From: Bifidobacterium catulorum
Lineage (GTDB): Bacteria; Actinomycetota; Actinomycetes; Actinomycetales; Bifidobacteriaceae
NCBI RefSeq assembly: GCF_003129925.1
Contig: NZ_QFFN01000011.1
Location: 1-62,484, forward strand
Length of the DNA: 62,484 nucleotides
Direction: 5' to 3'
The notes below the pieces were generated by a model that worked only from the letters and a program-made list of their open reading frames with translations, did no database searches and was not told the DNA's origin. Below are positions 44,693 to 53,719 of the stretch, piece by piece (position 1 is the stretch's first letter; each line of letters opens with the position of its first letter). Made by a program: the position numbers and the translations under genes.

Positions 44693-44852
44693 ATTGTTCC
44701 CCCAATATCGCTTGCATTGATACAATTTTGCCTTTCTTAACATAAAAAGATACTATCTTTGCATCATATTCCGCATCGTGCGCACACCACGAAACTCAGC
44801 CCACATTCGCTATATCAAGCCATATCTCATAGCACATATTCAGCACATCACA

Positions 44853-44901
44853 CAACGATGTCGAATGTTACCTACACCACATCGTTGACCCTGGTTATAA
44901 T
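44853..44901 (+). promoter_or_regulatory. Candidate promoter and operator of the polyol dehydrogenase gene
   Basis: A perfect nine-bp inverted repeat CAACGATGT (44853-44861) / ACATCGTTG (44879-44887) stands directly before a TATAAT box at 44896-44901. The -35 region would fall between the arms. AraC or ROK proteins encoded nearby are possible binders. Confidence 0.5.
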
Positions 44902-45042
44902 CAGGATGCAAAATAAATATCATTTCTCGTTATCAATGCCCGCTACATGACGCATTTTCCCAGCCTACGATATTGACAACGCCAACGACGGCGCGCCGAT
45001 CCTCGAAGTAGAGGAACGGCCTATCAGCAAACAGGAGGCATC

Positions 45043-46083
45043 ATGAAGGCAGTGGTTCTCGAACATCAGGGCCTGATCAACATCCGCGAGGTTCCGGACG
45101 TCCCCGCGCCGGGACCGGGAGAGCTGCGCATCGCCCCGCACACCGTGGGCATCTGCGGCTCCGACGTGCACTACTACACGCACGGACGCATCGGACAGTT
45201 CGTCGTCAAGGCGCCGATGATCCTCGGCCACGAGGCGGCCGGCACCGTGCTTGAGGTCGGCCCCGGGGTCACCGATTTCAAGCCGGGCGACCGCGTGGCC
45301 ATGGAACCGGGCATCCCCGACATGACCTCCCGCGCCAGCCGCATGGGCATGTACAACGTCGATCCCGCCGTGCGCTTCTTCGCCACCCCGCCGGTGGACG
45401 GATGCCTGTGCGAGCAGGTCATCCATCCCGCCGCGTTCACCTACAAGCTGCCCGACTCCATGAGCTTCGGCGAGGGCGCGCTGCTCGAACCGCTGTCGGT
45501 GGGCATGCATTCGGCGACCAAGGCCGGCATCAAGCCCGGCGACATCGCCGTCGTGGCCGGATCGGGCACGGTCGGCATCCTCACCGCGGCCTCCGCCCTT
45601 GCCGCGGGTGCGGCGAAGGTGTATGTCTCCGACGTCTCCGACGTCAAGCTCGACATCGTCTCGCAGATCCCCGGCGTCGTCCCGGTCGATCTCAAGAAGG
45701 AGGACCTCGTCGAAAAGGTCAAGGACGAGACCGGTGGCTGGGGTGCGGACGTTGTGTTCGAATGCTCCGGCGCCGAGAAGTCGTTCGAGACGATCCTTGA
45801 GGTCGGCGCCCCCGGCAACACCACCGTGTTCGTGGGCATGCCCGTCGACAAGGTGCCGTTCGACGTGGTCGCCGCGCAGGCCCGGGAGACCACCATCATG
45901 ACGATCTTCCGCTACCGCAACGTCTACCAGAAGGCCATCGATCTGGTGGCGGCCGGCAAGCTCGACCTCAAGCCGTTCATCACGAAGACCTACGCCATGG
46001 ACGACTCCATCGCCGCGTTCAAGCGCGTCGAGGAGGTCCATCCCGAGGACGTCAAGATCCAGATCACCGTCGACCAGCAGTAG
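45043..46083 (+). CDS. Zinc-dependent polyol dehydrogenase (xylitol/sorbitol type)
   Basis: 346 residues of the medium-chain dehydrogenase family. Catalytic zinc ligands are in ICGSDVHYY (Cys) and GHEAAG (His, Glu); the Rossmann fold has [13 protein letters not shown]. The second lobe where related enzymes carry four structural-zinc cysteines reads [19 protein letters not shown] and has none, so the structural zinc is absent. The conserved [11 protein letters not shown] is typical of sorbitol/xylitol dehydrogenases. With the adjacent permease and xylulokinase, oxidation of xylitol or a related pentitol to xylulose is the best guess. AGGAGG precedes the ATG. Confidence 0.88.
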   Translation: MKAVVLEHQGLINIREVPDVPAPGPGELRIAPHTVGICGSDVHYYTHGRIGQFVVKAPMILGHEAAGTVLEVGPGVTDFKPGDRVAMEPGIPDMTSRASRMGMYNVDPAVRFFATPPVDGCLCEQVIHPAAFTYKLPDSMSFGEGALLEPLSVGMHSATKAGIKPGDIAVVAGSGTVGILTAASALAAGAAKVYVSDVSDVKLDIVSQIPGVVPVDLKKEDLVEKVKDETGGWGADVVFECSGAEKSFETILEVGAPGNTTVFVGMPVDKVPFDVVAAQARETTIMTIFRYRNVYQKAIDLVAAGKLDLKPFITKTYAMDDSIAAFKRVEEVHPEDVKIQITVDQQ

Positions 46084-46239
46084 TCTCCATCGACGATTCC
46101 TTCTCCTTCCTTTCCATCGACGTCCGCCGGCCGTCCCACAGGACACGGGCCGGTAACCCGATCGCGACCCATGGGCCAGCCATGCGCCGCGGGCCGGCGG
46201 ACGTCGGATTACCATTACATTCTTTCCAAGGGGTCACTT

Positions 46240-47556
46240 ATGCTGTTCGGCGTCAACAAGAAACTCATCGCCGGTTACATCGCCATCGCCATCTTCATGA
46301 CGGGCGACGGCTTCGAACTCACCTTCCTCTCCCGCTTCATGGTCGACCAGGGGTTCTCGGCCGTCCAGGCCTCCATGATGCCCACCATCTACGGTCTTGT
46401 GGGCGCATTCGCCGCATGGGCGTCCGGAGTGGTCTCCGAACTGTGCGGCACCAAGCGCGTCATGATCTTCGGCGGCGTCTCCTGGGTCGTGCTGCAGGTC
46501 ATCCTGCTCGGCGCGGCCATCCCCTCCGGCTCATATCCGTTCATCCTCACCGTGTACGCCATCCGAGGCATCGGATACCCGCTGCTCATGTACTCGTTCC
46601 TGGTGATGATCACCGAGGTCACCGACAAACGCCATCTCGCCTCCGCCGTCGGCCTGTTCTGGGCCGCATTCGAAATCGGCATCGGCGTGCTCGGCACCTA
46701 CGTGCCCAGCGCGGTGATCCGCGCATTCGGCGAATACACCACGCTATGGGTGGCCGTGCCGTTCGCCGTGATCGGCACGCTCGTGGTCGTCTTCTGCCTG
46801 AAGCCGACCAGTGACGCCAAGGGCGCCGGTATGACCGGCAGGGAGGTCGGCCGCGAGCTCGCCCGAGGCGTGACCGTGATCTTCCAAGACCATCAGGTGT
46901 TCCTCGCCGTCTGCGCCCGCGCCATCTGCAATTTCTCGCTGTATGGCCTGCCCGTCATCATGCCGCTGTATCTCGCCAGCCACACGAACGGCGGCGGCGC
47001 ATGGTTCGAGGTGACCGACTGGATGGTCATCTGGGGCACCATGAACGTCATCACCGTGTTCACCAACGTGATGTGGGGACGCATCGGAGACAAGCACGGC
47101 TGGATCCGCCAGATGCGCTGGTTCGGCGCCGGCCTGTGCGCGCTCGGCACCCTGTGGTTCTACTATGTGCCGCAGTTCTTCGGCAAGAGCTGGCCACTGA
47201 TGATCGTCGGCGCCGTGATTCTCGCCTTCGGATTCACCGCGTTCGTGCCCATGGCCGCGATCTTCCCGGCCCTCATCCCCGACCACCCGGGCGCGGCCGT
47301 CTCGGCGAACAACCTCGCCAGCGGCCTGTCCACCTTCGGCGGCCCGCTGATCGCCACCCTGCTCATCCCGGTCGTCGGATTCGGCGGCGTATGCTGGGCG
47401 TACGCGATCTTCTACATCATCGGTTCGCTGCTCACCTGGTTCATCCATCCCAAGCAGCCCGGCTTCGACCTCAACGGCAAGCGCCTGCCCGAGGAGGAGC
47501 GCCGCAGGGAACTGGAGCTGGAGTCCGCCGCGTTCACGGCGGTGCAGCCCGCCTGA
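46240..47556 (+). CDS. MFS transporter, probable polyol permease
   Basis: 438 residues with about 12 hydrophobic segments. MFS features are GLVGAFAAWASGVVSELCGTKR (given as GLVGAFAAWASG then VVSELCGTKR) between helices 2 and 3, and the second-half equivalent NVMWGRIGDKHGW. The family resembles the RbtT/ribitol-type sugar-alcohol porters. AAGGGG is seven bases before the ATG at 46240; the longer reading from 46171 is not supported. It follows the dehydrogenase gene by 156 bases, which argues that it imports the substrate of that enzyme. A strong terminator follows. Confidence 0.88.
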   Translation: MLFGVNKKLIAGYIAIAIFMTGDGFELTFLSRFMVDQGFSAVQASMMPTIYGLVGAFAAWASGVVSELCGTKRVMIFGGVSWVVLQVILLGAAIPSGSYPFILTVYAIRGIGYPLLMYSFLVMITEVTDKRHLASAVGLFWAAFEIGIGVLGTYVPSAVIRAFGEYTTLWVAVPFAVIGTLVVVFCLKPTSDAKGAGMTGREVGRELARGVTVIFQDHQVFLAVCARAICNFSLYGLPVIMPLYLASHTNGGGAWFEVTDWMVIWGTMNVITVFTNVMWGRIGDKHGWIRQMRWFGAGLCALGTLWFYYVPQFFGKSWPLMIVGAVILAFGFTAFVPMAAIFPALIPDHPGAAVSANNLASGLSTFGGPLIATLLIPVVGFGGVCWAYAIFYIIGSLLTWFIHPKQPGFDLNGKRLPEEERRRELELESAAFTAVQPA

Positions 47557-47565
47557 GGCGTCGGC

Positions 47566-47613
47566 GCGCAGGGCCCGTCGAACCGTCACGACACCGGACG
47601 GCGGGCCCTGCGC
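47566..47613 (+). terminator. Terminator after the MFS gene
   Basis: Perfect 12-bp arms GCGCAGGGCCCG / CGGGCCCTGCGC with a 24-base loop; no clear T-run follows. Confidence 0.65.
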
Positions 47614-47713
47614 CATGTCATACGCGAATGGGGTATGGTAAGACGGGATTCCCGGGTGCCTCCGGGGCGGCGGGAACGATTCGGGCCTGTGATATGGGCG
47701 TAAGGGGTGGGAC

Positions 47714-48595
47714 ATGGCATCGTCGATGAGCGGCAACGGGCAGCTTGAGGTCATCGTGCCCGACTACAACACGTCGATCCGATGGGTCGAACACGGATAC
47801 CCCTGCAATCTGGCCAAATGGCATTACCATCCCGAAATCGAGTTCCATCTCATCCGCCGATCCACCGGCTTCATGATGGTGGGAGACGGACTCATACCGT
47901 TCGAGCCGGGGCAGGTCACGCTAATCGGCAGCAACGTGCCCCACCACTGGATCTCCGACATCGGCGCCGACGAGGTGCTGGAGAAACGCGACGTCGCCTG
48001 CCAGATCCGTCCGAACAAGCTCGCCTCCCTGGTGCGTCTGTTCCCCGAGGCCGCCCCCATACACAACGTACTGGAACGCTCCCGGCACGGCATCCTGCTC
48101 ATGGGCGGGTCGGCGGCCCGCGCCGCGGAGCTGCTGGAATCGTCCAGAGACCATTCGTCATACCAACGGCTCATCGACGTGCTGTCGCTGCTGCAGGTGT
48201 TCGCATTGGCCCCGGACGATGAATGGGAGACCATCGTCACCCCGTCGTTCACGCCGGACACCGGATCCGACGTCTCGGAACGCATCAACGCCACGCTCGC
48301 CTACATCAACGCCAATCTCGGCGGCGACATCTCGCTGGACGACATCGCGAACCGCGTGGCCATGAACCCGGCGGCGTTCTCCCGCTTCTTCCATCAGGCG
48401 ACCGGCATCAACTTCTCCGAACTGGTGTCCCGTCTGCGCATATCGCACGCCTGCAAGCTGCTGGTGACCACGAACCTGCCCATCAGCCGCATCCGCATAG
48501 ACAGCGGCTACCGCAACGCCTCGAACTTCAACCGACGGTTCCTTGAGGAGATCGGCATGACGCCGTCCGCATACCGCGGGTCCTATGGCAAATGA
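47714..48595 (+). CDS. AraC-family transcriptional regulator
   Basis: 293 residues. An N-terminal cupin-like sensor (about 15-100) contains KWHYHPEIEFHLI. The two C-terminal helix-turn-helix motifs are DISLDDIANRVAMNPAAFSR and LPISRIRIDSGYRNASNFNR, followed by the usual end GMTPSAYR. Such proteins usually activate sugar genes, here most likely the polyol dehydrogenase and permease upstream. Start 47714 has GGGTGGG close by. Confidence 0.92.
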   Translation: MASSMSGNGQLEVIVPDYNTSIRWVEHGYPCNLAKWHYHPEIEFHLIRRSTGFMMVGDGLIPFEPGQVTLIGSNVPHHWISDIGADEVLEKRDVACQIRPNKLASLVRLFPEAAPIHNVLERSRHGILLMGGSAARAAELLESSRDHSSYQRLIDVLSLLQVFALAPDDEWETIVTPSFTPDTGSDVSERINATLAYINANLGGDISLDDIANRVAMNPAAFSRFFHQATGINFSELVSRLRISHACKLLVTTNLPISRIRIDSGYRNASNFNRRFLEEIGMTPSAYRGSYGK

Positions 48596-48678
48596 CCGAT
48601 ACCAGAACGGATTTCCATGCCGGACCTTCAGTCGAATCCCCACGTCGCATCCCCGCTTAGGTCGGGGGCGGGAGGACA

Positions 48679-48978
48679 ATGGAACGCATGTCCTATGCAA
48701 TCATCGCCATTCTGGTCGTCGCCGCGTTCCTCATCGGCGTGCTGCTCGTCTCGCTGCCTCGTTCGGCGCGTCTGATGAACCGCGCCCAGCTCATCGTCAT
48801 GCTGCTGCTGACTATCCTGCTCATCGGCGTGCTGGCCGCCACATACATGCTCCGCAGCGAACCGGCGTCGTGGGCCGTCATCGTCTCCGCGTTCGCCGGC
48901 AGCATCGTCGGCCGCATACGCGCGGTCAACGAATCCGTCGTCGGGCACGACCCCTGGGACCTGTTCGAGCTGCGCTGA
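48679..48978 (+). CDS. Small membrane protein, unknown
   Basis: 99 residues with three hydrophobic segments at about 5-27, 37-57 and 66-82, and a charged C-terminus (NESVVGHDPWDLFELR). GGAGG stands three bases before the chosen ATG. Not recognised. It sits between the AraC gene and the convergent ROK gene. Confidence 0.75.
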   Translation: MERMSYAIIAILVVAAFLIGVLLVSLPRSARLMNRAQLIVMLLLTILLIGVLAATYMLRSEPASWAVIVSAFAGSIVGRIRAVNESVVGHDPWDLFELR

Positions 48979-49000
48979 CGCAACGGCCCCTACCCGGCCT

Positions 49001-50227
49001 TCAGACCTCCAGATAACGGGCGGGATGCTCGATGAACCGGCGGAGCCCATGGCATGCCGCCCCGTACAGCGCGGGACGGTCCGCCGTCCCGCAGTCGAGG
49101 ACGCGGACGTTCAGCGCGTACCGGGCCAGTATCTGCGGGGCGATGCGCAGCCGGAGCTTCGCCGCCAGGTCCCCTTCGAACGTGGACCAGAATCCGCCGA
49201 GCACGATGGTGCTCACGTCCATCAGGTTGATGACCGACACCGCCACCGACGCCATGGCGTCCAATGCCTGCTCGATGGCGTGCACGGCCTGTACATCACC
49301 CTCCCGCCACCGTCTGCGGAGCACGTCCACGTATTCGGCCTTCGCGGCATCGCTTCCGTCCGCCACGCCGGCCGCGCGCACGAGCTCGCGCCTGCCCGCG
49401 TACATCTCCAGGCATCCGCGCCGGCCGCAGCGGCATCGAGGCCCGTTCATGTCCACGGATACGTGGCCGAGCTCGCCGCCGAACCCGTGGTCGCCGCGCA
49501 GCACGTTTCCCGCGCGCACGATGGCGCCGCCGACGCCGACGTCCGTGGACACGTAGAGGAAGGAGTCGTCCGGACCGAGCTGCGACTCCGACTGGGCGCG
49601 GCGCACGGCGTATCCCGGCACCTGTGCGATGGCGGCGAGGCTCGCCTCGTTCTCGACGGCCACGTCAAGGCGACGGATGACGTCGAACCGGTCGAGATCG
49701 AGATTCGACCATCCGAGATTCGGCGCCATGATGAGGTTCCGTCCCGAGGCCACCAGACCGGGGAGGGCCAGTCCCGAGCCGACGATCCGGTACTGGCGGC
49801 GTTTCAGCCTAGCCTCCATGGAGGAGACCAATCCGTCGAGTCGCGTGAAGACAGCTTCGGGATCCGTGTCCGTCATGTCGCGGTCCACCCATTCCCTCGC
49901 CACGGTCCTGCCGGCGATGTCAAGCACCATGCATCCGTATCCGTCGGTGTTGACCTGCATGCCGAGTCCCGCCCACCGTCCGGAGCGGAACCCCAACGGC
50001 GTGCTCGGGCGCCCGTTCGACGACTCCTGCTGGGGGCTCAGCTGCTCGACGACGCCGTTGCTCAGCAGGATCTCGGCGAGCAGCGACATGGTCGCCTTGG
50101 TCAGCCCCGTCTCCTTGGCCAGCTGGGCGCGCGACAACGGCGAGGCCGACTGCAGCAGCGTCGAGAGCACCACGGACAGGTTATGGTTGCGCAGATCGTC
50201 CTGATTGATGCTGCGGGCACGTGGCAT
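49001..50227 (-). CDS. ROK-family transcriptional regulator (XylR/NagC type)
   Basis: 408 residues. The N-terminal winged helix-turn-helix (SRAQLAKETGLTKATMSLLAE) spans about residues 30-60. The ROK sugar-binding part follows, with GHVSVDMNGPRCRCGRRGC then LEMYAG near residue 270 as zinc and sugar site, and ALPGLVASGRNLIMAPNLGW before it. It is divergent from xylB, so it is a candidate repressor of xylose genes. ATG 50227 is preferred because AAGGTGG stands six bases upstream; ATG 50233 lies directly against that site. Confidence 0.92.
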   Translation of the reverse strand: MPRARSINQDDLRNHNLSVVLSTLLQSASPLSRAQLAKETGLTKATMSLLAEILLSNGVVEQLSPQQESSNGRPSTPLGFRSGRWAGLGMQVNTDGYGCMVLDIAGRTVAREWVDRDMTDTDPEAVFTRLDGLVSSMEARLKRRQYRIVGSGLALPGLVASGRNLIMAPNLGWSNLDLDRFDVIRRLDVAVENEASLAAIAQVPGYAVRRAQSESQLGPDDSFLYVSTDVGVGGAIVRAGNVLRGDHGFGGELGHVSVDMNGPRCRCGRRGCLEMYAGRRELVRAAGVADGSDAAKAEYVDVLRRRWREGDVQAVHAIEQALDAMASVAVSVINLMDVSTIVLGGFWSTFEGDLAAKLRLRIAPQILARYALNVRVLDCGTADRPALYGAACHGLRRFIEHPARYLEV

Positions 50228-50233
50228 GATCAT

Positions 50234-50450
50234 CCACCTTCAGATTTGGGAATCGCAATGAACTAATTATCATCAATCAGAATACAGTAGGAACAAGCCG
50301 CATGCACCTACCCCGTGACGAGAAATGATATATTTTTAACCCTTTTAGTTTTTCCATCTAATAAATAAGTATACTGAAAGACGATGGAGCGACAATGTGG
50401 TTCCCATCCGGGTCCTTCCGTCAGTCTTCCCACATATAAGGAGTGTTCTC
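50234..50450. promoter_or_regulatory. Divergent control region between ROK gene and xylB
   Basis: A 217-base AT-rich spacer. TTTAGTTTTTCCATCTAATAAA near 50343-50365 has loosely symmetric TTTAG and CTAATAAA ends, suggestive of a ROK operator. AAGGAG at 50438 is the xylB ribosome site. The -10 TATACT at 50371-50376 is a possible promoter element. Confidence 0.4.
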
Positions 50451-51950
50451 ATGGTCGATCGAATTCTCGTTGCCGGCGTGGATACGTCCACGCAGTCATG
50501 CAAGGTGCGCGTCACGGACGCGGCAACCGGCGAACTCGTACGTTTCGGACAGGCGAAGCATCCCGAAGGCACGAGCGTGGATCCCGAAGCCTGGTGGAAG
50601 GCGTTCCTTGAGGCGTCCGAGCAGGCGGGCGGACTCGACGACGTGTCCGCCATCGCGGTCGGCGGCCAACAGCACGGCATGGTGCTGCTCGACGAGCACG
50701 GTGCCGTGATCCGCGACGCTCTGCTATGGAACGACACGCGCAGCGCCCCGCAGGCGGATCAGCTCATCGACATGCTCGGCGAGGCACCGGCCGCGGAGGG
50801 CGAGGGCGACGACCCCCATGAGCGTGGCATTCGACGTTGGGTCGAGGCCGTGGGCTCCTCCCCCGTCGCCTCGTACACGCTCACCAAGATCATGTGGGTG
50901 GCGCAGAACGAACCCGACAACGCGGCCCGCATCGCCGCCGTATGCCTGCCACACGACTGGCTCAGCTGGCGCATCGCCGGGTTCGGACCGGTCGAGGACG
51001 GCGAGGACGCCCATCTCGACGCCCTGTTCACCGACCGCTCCGACGCCTCCGGCACCAGCTACTATGACGCCGCCCACGACGCCTACCGCCCCGACCTCAT
51101 CGACATGGCACTCGGGCGCCACGACATCATCCTGCCCGTCGTGCTCGGCCCCGACGTCGCCGCCCCGGTGAAGGCCGATCACGCCATCGCCGGCAGGAAC
51201 GTGCCCGGCGGATGCCTCATCGGCCCCGGCGGCGGGGACAACGCCATGGCGTCCTTCGGACTCGGAATGGCGGTCGGCGACGTGTCGGTGTCGTTGGGAA
51301 CGTCGGGCGTGGCGGCGGCCATCGCCGAGAACCCGGTGTATGACCTCACGGGAGCCATCAGCGGCTTCGCCGACTGCACGGGACACTTCCTGCCCCTGGC
51401 CTGCACCATCAACGGCAGCCGCATCCTCGACGCCGGACGCCATGCGCTCGGCGTGGACTACGACGAGCTGGCGAGGTTGGCGTTCGCCGCGCGCCCCGGT
51501 GCCGACGGCATCACCCTCATCCCCTACTTCGACGGCGAGCGCACGCCGAACCGTCCGAACGACAAGGCCCGCATCGAAGGGTTGACGTTGGCGAACACCA
51601 CGAAGGAGAACCTCGCCCGCGCGTTCGTGGAGTCCCTGCTGTGCTCGCAGCGCGACTGCATCGAGCTGGTGCGTGCGCTCGGCGCCCGCATCGACCGCAT
51701 TCTGCTCATCGGCGGGGGCGCGAGGTCCGAGGCGATACGTCGTCTCGCCCCCGCGGTCTTCGGCATGGACGTGACCCTGCCCGCCACCGACGAGTATGTG
51801 GCCATCGGCGCCGCCCGACAGGCCGCCTGGGTGCTCGCCGCACGCGACGGCGCCACGGAGCCTCCGGCATGGGAAATCTCCATCGACGGCACGGAATCGG
51901 CCGACCCCACCCCCGAGGTCTACGAGGCCTACGCCCGTCGTCGCGGGTGA
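50451..51950 (+). CDS. xylB: Xylulokinase
   Basis: 499 residues of the FGGY kinase family. It phosphorylates D-xylulose to xylulose 5-phosphate, which feeds the phosphoketolase pathway. N-terminal phosphate loop GVDTSTQSCKV, then GQQHGMVLLD and ALLWNDTRSAPQA, and in the second domain GGGDNAMASFGLG and GTSGVAAAI, then IGGGARSEAIRR. These are the FGGY signatures. The start is at MVDRILVAG with AAGGAG seven bases upstream. A terminator follows. It serves both the polyol and the xylose halves of the locus. Confidence 0.95.
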   Translation: MVDRILVAGVDTSTQSCKVRVTDAATGELVRFGQAKHPEGTSVDPEAWWKAFLEASEQAGGLDDVSAIAVGGQQHGMVLLDEHGAVIRDALLWNDTRSAPQADQLIDMLGEAPAAEGEGDDPHERGIRRWVEAVGSSPVASYTLTKIMWVAQNEPDNAARIAAVCLPHDWLSWRIAGFGPVEDGEDAHLDALFTDRSDASGTSYYDAAHDAYRPDLIDMALGRHDIILPVVLGPDVAAPVKADHAIAGRNVPGGCLIGPGGGDNAMASFGLGMAVGDVSVSLGTSGVAAAIAENPVYDLTGAISGFADCTGHFLPLACTINGSRILDAGRHALGVDYDELARLAFAARPGADGITLIPYFDGERTPNRPNDKARIEGLTLANTTKENLARAFVESLLCSQRDCIELVRALGARIDRILLIGGGARSEAIRRLAPAVFGMDVTLPATDEYVAIGAARQAAWVLAARDGATEPPAWEISIDGTESADPTPEVYEAYARRRG

Positions 51951-51972
51951 GGCGTTCACCCCTTCTTGAGAT

Positions 51973-52020
51973 GAAGAGCGGCGGGACCATCATATGAAAC
52001 GATTGGTCCCGCCGCTCTTC
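51973..52020. terminator. Terminator after xylB, bidirectional
   Basis: Perfect 17-bp arms GAAGAGCGGCGGGACCA / TGGTCCCGCCGCTCTTC with a 14-base loop, between the converging xylB and TetR genes. Confidence 0.85.
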
Positions 52021-52044
52021 ATGTTGCATGACGGCCCAGGAAGG

Positions 52045-52668
52045 TTATGTTTCGGGAATCAGACGGTCGATAATGCGCATCCATTCCCGGACAAAATCCA
52101 CTCCGTCCAGATTATGCAGCCATCGCAGCTGTAATCCGTCCATGGCACCTAGCACCTCGACGGCCATGCTCTTGGGATCGTCCACGCCATCGCGTTCCGC
52201 AGCCTTCGCATATTCGTCAAGGACGCGCCGCTCCCGGTCGAGGAAATATTCGTATGCAGGATGCTCGGGAGCCAGGGCCTCCGCCTGCAGTACCGAATAC
52301 AACCTCACGAATTCCGACCTCGTCTTATTGACCTGTACGTTTGCGATGGTCAGGTCGCGCAGACCGACCGGGAAGACGTTTGCTATTCCGTCATCCACCT
52401 TGTCCGGAGGAAGTCCCAGCTTCACGGCCATCCCTTGACGGGTAATCGAATCATGGTGGTCGATGACCGAAATCAGCAGGTTCTCCTTGTTGCCGAAATA
52501 ATACAGGACGCCCGCTTCGGTTATCCCCTCCGCCTCGGCTACCTCCCTGATGGTGGCACCCCAATACCCGTATTTCGCCACCAGCGACATGGCGGTGTCA
52601 AGAATGCTGTTCCTTCTGTCCGCCGCCCGCATCTTGACGCTCGGCGACATTCGTGTACCGCGTGGCAT
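52045..52668 (-). CDS. TetR-family regulator of the sugar transporter region
   Basis: 207 residues. The helix-turn-helix is GYWGATIREVAEAEGITEAG then VLYYFGNKENLL, at about residues 34-65. The ligand domain follows. It lies next to the ABC permease genes on the same strand, and the palindromic array at 56111-56137 is a candidate target. There is a TetR-type C-terminal cluster (WMRIIDRLIP). A ribosome site (AAGGAAAC) is upstream of the ATG. Confidence 0.88.
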   Translation of the reverse strand: MPRGTRMSPSVKMRAADRRNSILDTAMSLVAKYGYWGATIREVAEAEGITEAGVLYYFGNKENLLISVIDHHDSITRQGMAVKLGLPPDKVDDGIANVFPVGLRDLTIANVQVNKTRSEFVRLYSVLQAEALAPEHPAYEYFLDRERRVLDEYAKAAERDGVDDPKSMAVEVLGAMDGLQLRWLHNLDGVDFVREWMRIIDRLIPET

Positions 52669-52794
52669 GGTTTCCTTCTTCTCATATGTTCCGGTTGCAA
52701 AACAACATCATTCAAGAATATGCCGTCATTACATATGACAACGAGAAATTCGGCATTTTTTCAGCTTACCCCACTCCAGCCCCCCGGAACGAAA

Positions 52795-52830
52795 CGAATC
52801 CCGACGCCGGAAGACCGGCGCCGGGATTCG
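52795..52830 (-). terminator. Terminator after the ABC permease genes
   Basis: CGAATCCCGACGCCGG / CCGGCGCCGGGATTCG, 16-bp arms with one mismatch and a four-base loop. The minus-strand transcript would continue with TTTCGTT, so it ends the transporter operon. Confidence 0.8.
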
Positions 52831-52887
52831 CCCATTCCTTTGAGGTCCCCGCATGGTGGTAAGTCACACGGGAAGCATGGTTATCTG

Positions 52888-53718
52888 TTATTTGCCGAAA
52901 CCCGCGGTGAGGCCCGCCACCATCTGACGGCGTCCGATGATGTATGCAGCGAGTATCGGCAACACCGATATGACGACCGCGGCGAGTATGCCTGGGACAT
53001 CGACGGTGAATTGTCCCTGGAACAGCCACAGAGATAGTGGAATCACACGGTTCTCGGTGCTTTGCGTGAGAATCAGCGGGAACAGGAACCCATTCCACAC
53101 ATTGAGCGCATCATAGATGGCGACCGTGATGACAGCCGGCTTGACCATGGGCAGCGCAAGCTGGATCATGGTCTTGAACTCGGAAGCTCCGTCCACCGCC
53201 ATGGCCTCGAACAGGGATTGGGGCACGTCGCGAAGGAAATTCGTCAGAATCAGGATGGTGATGGGAATGGCGAACGCCGCAGACGGAAGAATCAACGCCC
53301 AGAGGGTGTCGTACAGGCCGATCTTGATGATCAGGTAGTAGACGGGGATGATCGTCGCCTGCATGGGGATGGCCAATCCGGAGATGAATATCTTATACAA
53401 CCTCCGCGTGCCAACGTCCGTGCGCCGGACGATCACGTAGGCGGCAGGTATGCAGACGAGCAAGATGACCAGTACCGTGACGAAGGTGACGATCACCGAG
53501 TTCTTGACGTACATGAGGAAGTCGTTGGCAAACACACGTTCGTATGCCGACAATGTGGGATGTTCGGGGAACGACAACGGATTGTCCGCGTATACGGCAT
53601 TGGATTCGCGAAGTGACGTGACGACGATGTAGTAAATCGGCACGATGGTGACGAGCAGCCATATCCAGCCCAGAGCCCCTGCGATGATGTTGTATTCTCT
53701 GCCCTTGATACGGATCAT
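52888..53718 (-). CDS. Carbohydrate ABC transporter permease (second subunit)
   Basis: 276 residues with six hydrophobic segments. The EAA motif region reads EAMAVDGASEFKTMIQLALP at about 185-205, the interface with the ATPase. The sequence resembles MalG/AraQ-type permeases. The stop is followed by about 90 bases and a terminator. It begins one base after the first permease gene ends, so the two are coupled. No ATPase gene is nearby; a shared MsmK-type ATPase is likely. Confidence 0.93.
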   Translation of the reverse strand: MIRIKGREYNIIAGALGWIWLLVTIVPIYYIVVTSLRESNAVYADNPLSFPEHPTLSAYERVFANDFLMYVKNSVIVTFVTVLVILLVCIPAAYVIVRRTDVGTRRLYKIFISGLAIPMQATIIPVYYLIIKIGLYDTLWALILPSAAFAIPITILILTNFLRDVPQSLFEAMAVDGASEFKTMIQLALPMVKPAVITVAIYDALNVWNGFLFPLILTQSTENRVIPLSLWLFQGQFTVDVPGILAAVVISVLPILAAYIIGRRQMVAGLTAGFGK

Positions 53719-53719
53719 G

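Larger units (their letters stand above)
44633..45042. other. 410 bp intergenic, AT-rich, with two inverted repeats
   Basis: No gene is visible. The left end holds the 15-bp hairpin at 44656-44692 and a smaller ATATTG/CAATAT dyad just after. The rest is unusually AT-rich for this genome and runs to the ribosome site (AGGAGG at 45033) of the dehydrogenase gene. A promoter-like region and a nine-bp dyad lie at 44853-44901. A 63-codon ORF here (from 44759) is not a convincing gene. Confidence 0.7.

Noticed and set aside
44759..44950. 63-codon ORF in the AT-rich spacer
   Set aside because: Low-complexity composition, no ribosome site, and it spans the candidate operator and promoter.
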